Positions 4,255 through 6,108 of a DNA stretch of 6,108 nucleotides are shown piece after piece. The stretch is from Syntrophaceae bacterium UBA6255. GTDB taxonomy: Bacteria > Desulfobacterota > Syntrophia > Syntrophales > Smithellaceae. Location: contig DJVN01000293.1 in assembly GCA_002441205.1 (NCBI GenBank), positions 1 through 6,108 of the forward strand, in the 5' to 3' direction. Position 1 is the stretch's first letter. Each line of letters starts with the position of its first letter. The position numbers were made by a program, and so were the translations under genes. The notes beneath the pieces were generated by a model that was given only the letters and a program-made list of their open reading frames with translations, did no database searches and had not been told where the DNA came from.

Positions 4255-5073
4255 TTAAAACCTGAAAGCAAGACCAGCCAGCGCGGAAATATCCGTCTCC
4301 GGATTGTTCAGGCCGACTTTGACTCCGAGATCAACATCAAAATTTTCAGTAACGGAATAGATGATTCCGCCAACGAAAAAAACAGGGTCGTTGTCCGCTG
4401 TATCATCGAGATTACGCTCGATGCCGACATTGGCAACAAGGCTCAAATCCTTAACAACTTCACAGGTAGCAGCAAGCGAAGCATGCCAGATATCTTCTCG
4501 CTCATCAGCGTCGTTTTCATTTCTGATGTATCCCAGATTCGCATGAAACGCGAAAGGCTCCACTTCCCGGGAAGCAATTAAAAAAATCTGACCGCCGATT
4601 TTCCCGGTGCCCAGTCCCCTGTCTTCGTCACCGGTAGGGAAGCTGATTCCCGGCTTTAAAGCCATACTGAATCCGTTTTTTTTAAACAACTGCCACTTCA
4701 CTTCCAATCCCGCATCGCCGATACCGTCTTCTTTATATGTCGTTTCCTCATATTTAATATCGCAAAAAAGTCTACGTTCTGTTCCCTTCTCAGCTTCCTT
4801 GCCCCAGAGATAGGACAGACCCAGAACAAGATCAACATTGTCCAGAATTCCGAAGGACAGCGTGGCCGCCGCCTCTACTCCGGTATATTTGACAGACACG
4901 TCTTCATCATCTTCATCATCCCAATCGTACTGACCGGTCAGCTCCAGTTGAAATTTCCCCTTTCCCTGAGTGCCGGTGTCATCGGTAATCAGCGGATGGG
5001 CTGCCCAGGACGGACAAGCCATGAAACACGCCGCCATAATGATCATTCCCCTTACCATCCATTTGCTAATCAT
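4255..5073 (-). CDS. Outer-membrane beta-barrel protein, Phenol_MetA_deg-type putative transporter
   Basis: The 272-residue precursor has a signal peptide (positive start, hydrophobic 9-20, likely cut after 'PSWA' at 24) and a chain of alternating amphipathic strands ending in '...LAGLAFRF'. A C-terminal Phe is the usual sorting signal for outer-membrane barrels. 'HPLITDDTGTQGKGKFQLE' at 26-44 and 'LKPGISFPTGDEDRGLGTGK' at 139-158 are typical of the PF13557 family, named after a phenol-degradation gene but of mostly unknown substrate. An unusual acidic run, 'WDDEDDED' at 51-58, lies after the first strand. AAAGGAG eight bases upstream supports the ATG at 5073. It lies upstream of cbiM on the same strand, so it might pass metal ions or a metal chelate through the outer membrane; that is inferred from context only. 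Confidence 0.82.
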   Translation of the reverse strand: MISKWMVRGMIIMAACFMACPSWAAHPLITDDTGTQGKGKFQLELTGQYDWDDEDDEDVSVKYTGVEAAATLSFGILDNVDLVLGLSYLWGKEAEKGTERRLFCDIKYEETTYKEDGIGDAGLEVKWQLFKKNGFSMALKPGISFPTGDEDRGLGTGKIGGQIFLIASREVEPFAFHANLGYIRNENDADEREDIWHASLAATCEVVKDLSLVANVGIERNLDDTADNDPVFFVGGIIYSVTENFDVDLGVKVGLNNPETDISALAGLAFRF

Positions 5074-5085
5074 TTAGAATGCTCC

Positions 5086-5113
5086 TTTTAGTGCTACGAT
5101 TGTTATTTTAGTG
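5086..5113 (-). promoter_or_regulatory. Direct repeat in the outer-membrane gene leader, possible operator
   Basis: Read leftward, CACTAAAA occurs at 5113-5106 and again at 5093-5086, exactly 20 bp apart, or about two helical turns. The second copy overlaps the ribosome site of the outer-membrane gene. Each copy is preceded by G and C residues (GTGC and GTAG). Binding by a regulator is possible but unproven. Confidence 0.3.
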
Positions 5114-5136
5114 GCACTGTTTTAAAATTCTGTCAA
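5113..5136 (-). promoter_or_regulatory. Possible promoter of the outer-membrane protein gene
   Basis: Read leftward, a perfect TTGACA -35 box lies at 5136-5131, about 58 bases before the start codon. No good -10 box lies at 17 bp. The best candidate, TAAAAT at 5110-5105, is 20 bp away, which is longer than ideal. Such a poor -10 could mean activator dependence, or this may not be the true promoter. Confidence 0.35.
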
Positions 5137-5231
5137 GTCTTTATTAAAAAACGCGGGACATAAAACGACTCACGCTGTACAACACCTATAAAACCCCATC
5201 ACCCGTTGGCTGGACAGCGACCAATTGATCA

Positions 5232-5260
5232 TTGACTTGCAACGGCATTTTTCCTATACT
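5232..5260 (+). promoter_or_regulatory. Sigma70-type promoter of the OmpA-family gene
   Basis: TTGACT at 5232-5237 is followed by a 17-bp spacer and TATACT at 5255-5260. Transcription would start near 5267 and leave a leader of about 34 nt with a strong AAAGGAGG ribosome site (5288-5295), five bases before the ATG. High expression is expected, as is usual for OmpA-type proteins. Confidence 0.72.
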
Positions 5261-5300
5261 TCTCAAAACCAAAAACAGATTATTTTCAAAGGAGGATGCC

Positions 5301-6108
5301 ATGAAAAAAAAATCCATCCATGCAGTCTTATCCGTCATGATTTGTTTATTGATTTCCTCAACGATATATGCCGGGGCCGATGTTGCCGGCAGCAAAGATC
5401 ACCTGATGTTTACGAGGATGAAAGATTTTTACATCACATCATATGATGCGAAGGAGTTCGACCGTCACGAATTTGTGGATGAAAAGGGTAAAGAATTGAA
5501 CGTCGAGGGTAAAACGTACATCATCGAATACTATATGGACGAAGGCGCCAGAGAAATTACCCCGATCCAGATCATCAAAAACTTTGAAAATGCCGTTAAA
5601 AAGGCGGGCGGCTCCTTTTATGAATACACGGACAATACGGTTTTCCTGAATGTCAAAAAGGGCGGCAAAGAAACATGGGCAAAAGTCAACGCAACGGCTG
5701 AAAGTTATCTGCTGACGATCACAGAGAAAGAAGGATTGAAGCAGGAAATAACAGCCAACGATATGCTTGATGCGCTCAACAAAAACGGTTTTATCGCCCT
5801 TTATATTAATTTTGATACCAACAAGGCAACGATCAAACCGGAAAGTCAGCCGACCGTCGATCAGATAGCTCTGCTCATGAAGAACAACCCCGATTTGAAA
5901 GTGAGCATTGAAGGCCATACCGACAACACCGGCACTGCCGCCAATAACAATATTCTTTCCCAGCAACGCGCCGACTCCGTCAAGTCCGCTGTTGCCAAAC
6001 AGGGCATCAACCTCTCCCGCATGACGACTAAAGGATGGGGACAGGACAAACCGGTGGCGGATAACCGCACGGAAGAAGGCAGAGCCAAAAACCGCAGGGT
6101 TGAAATTG
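5301..6108 (+). CDS. OmpA-family protein, C-terminus cut by the window edge
   Basis: The frame is open for 269 codons to the right edge, so only the last residues are missing. A signal peptide is clear: MKKK, hydrophobic 8-19, likely cut after 'IYA' at 24. Residues about 30-150 form a mixed domain ('FTRMKDFYITSYDAKEFD', 'VEGKTYIIEYYMDEGA', 'NFENAVKKAGG') that precedes the OmpA domain in many proteobacterial homologues and has no known activity. The OmpA peptidoglycan-binding domain covers about 165-269: 'YINFDTNKATIKPES' at 168-182, 'IEGHTDNTG' with Asp208 at 203-211, and 'NRTEEGRAKNRRVEI' with Arg265 at 255-269. Asp208 and an Arg of the NRR motif are the expected ligands of meso-diaminopimelate. 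No lipobox Cys is seen, so it is periplasmic or inserted in the outer membrane, tethering the envelope to peptidoglycan. It is transcribed away from the metal locus and is probably independent of it. Confidence 0.9.
   Translation, partial: MKKKSIHAVLSVMICLLISSTIYAGADVAGSKDHLMFTRMKDFYITSYDAKEFDRHEFVDEKGKELNVEGKTYIIEYYMDEGAREITPIQIIKNFENAVKKAGGSFYEYTDNTVFLNVKKGGKETWAKVNATAESYLLTITEKEGLKQEITANDMLDALNKNGFIALYINFDTNKATIKPESQPTVDQIALLMKNNPDLKVSIEGHTDNTGTAANNNILSQQRADSVKSAVAKQGINLSRMTTKGWGQDKPVADNRTEEGRAKNRRVEI

Noticed and set aside
5439..5966. 175-codon leftward frame opposite the OmpA-family gene
   Set aside because: The rightward frame has a signal peptide, an OmpA domain, a promoter and a ribosome site, so the opposite frame is a shadow.

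Overview
The window looks like chromosomal DNA of a Gram-negative bacterium. It encodes two secreted envelope proteins, an outer-membrane beta-barrel ending in Phe and an OmpA-domain protein. Gene style and repeat-rich intergenic regions suggest an anaerobic deltaproteobacterium (Desulfobacterota, possibly Syntrophales-like), but this is an inference from style, not a marker-based assignment.

Layout, left to right. (1) At the left edge, the first 22 codons of a leftward gene resemble the N-terminus of LarE, the PP-loop sulfur transferase that helps build the nickel-pincer cofactor (tentative). (2) Positions 69-357 hold a palindromic repeat element, GC-rich hairpins and a near-consensus sigma70 promoter. 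(3) Rightward overlapping genes at 358-1046 encode a HEPN-domain protein and a minimal nucleotidyltransferase (MNT), a toxin-antitoxin type pair. (4) After inverted repeats and a probable rightward terminator, a leftward operon at 3930-1253 encodes a Co/Ni ECF importer: CbiM fused to a PDGLE (CbiN-like) C-terminus, then CbiQ and CbiO. A 15-bp perfect stem lies between cbiM and cbiQ. (5) Positions 3931-4254 are a dense cluster of palindromes, including two more copies of the element seen at 118-171. (6) A leftward outer-membrane barrel protein of the Phenol_MetA_deg type follows (5073-4255). (7) A divergent rightward gene for an OmpA-family protein with its own strong promoter runs off the right edge.

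Functional picture. The outer-membrane barrel, the ECF importer and the possible LarE lie on the same strand and could form a metal uptake and use locus, with nickel somewhat favoured over cobalt if LarE is right. The HEPN/MNT pair lies on the opposite strand between the importer and larE, has its own promoter and looks like an acquired insertion.

The most unusual signal is not a gene. Three copies of a 54-nt palindromic element (one inverted relative to the other two) keep a 10-bp stem through compensatory changes at three base-pair positions. One copy carries a 20-nt insertion exactly in its loop, and that insertion resembles a separate palindromic block nearby.
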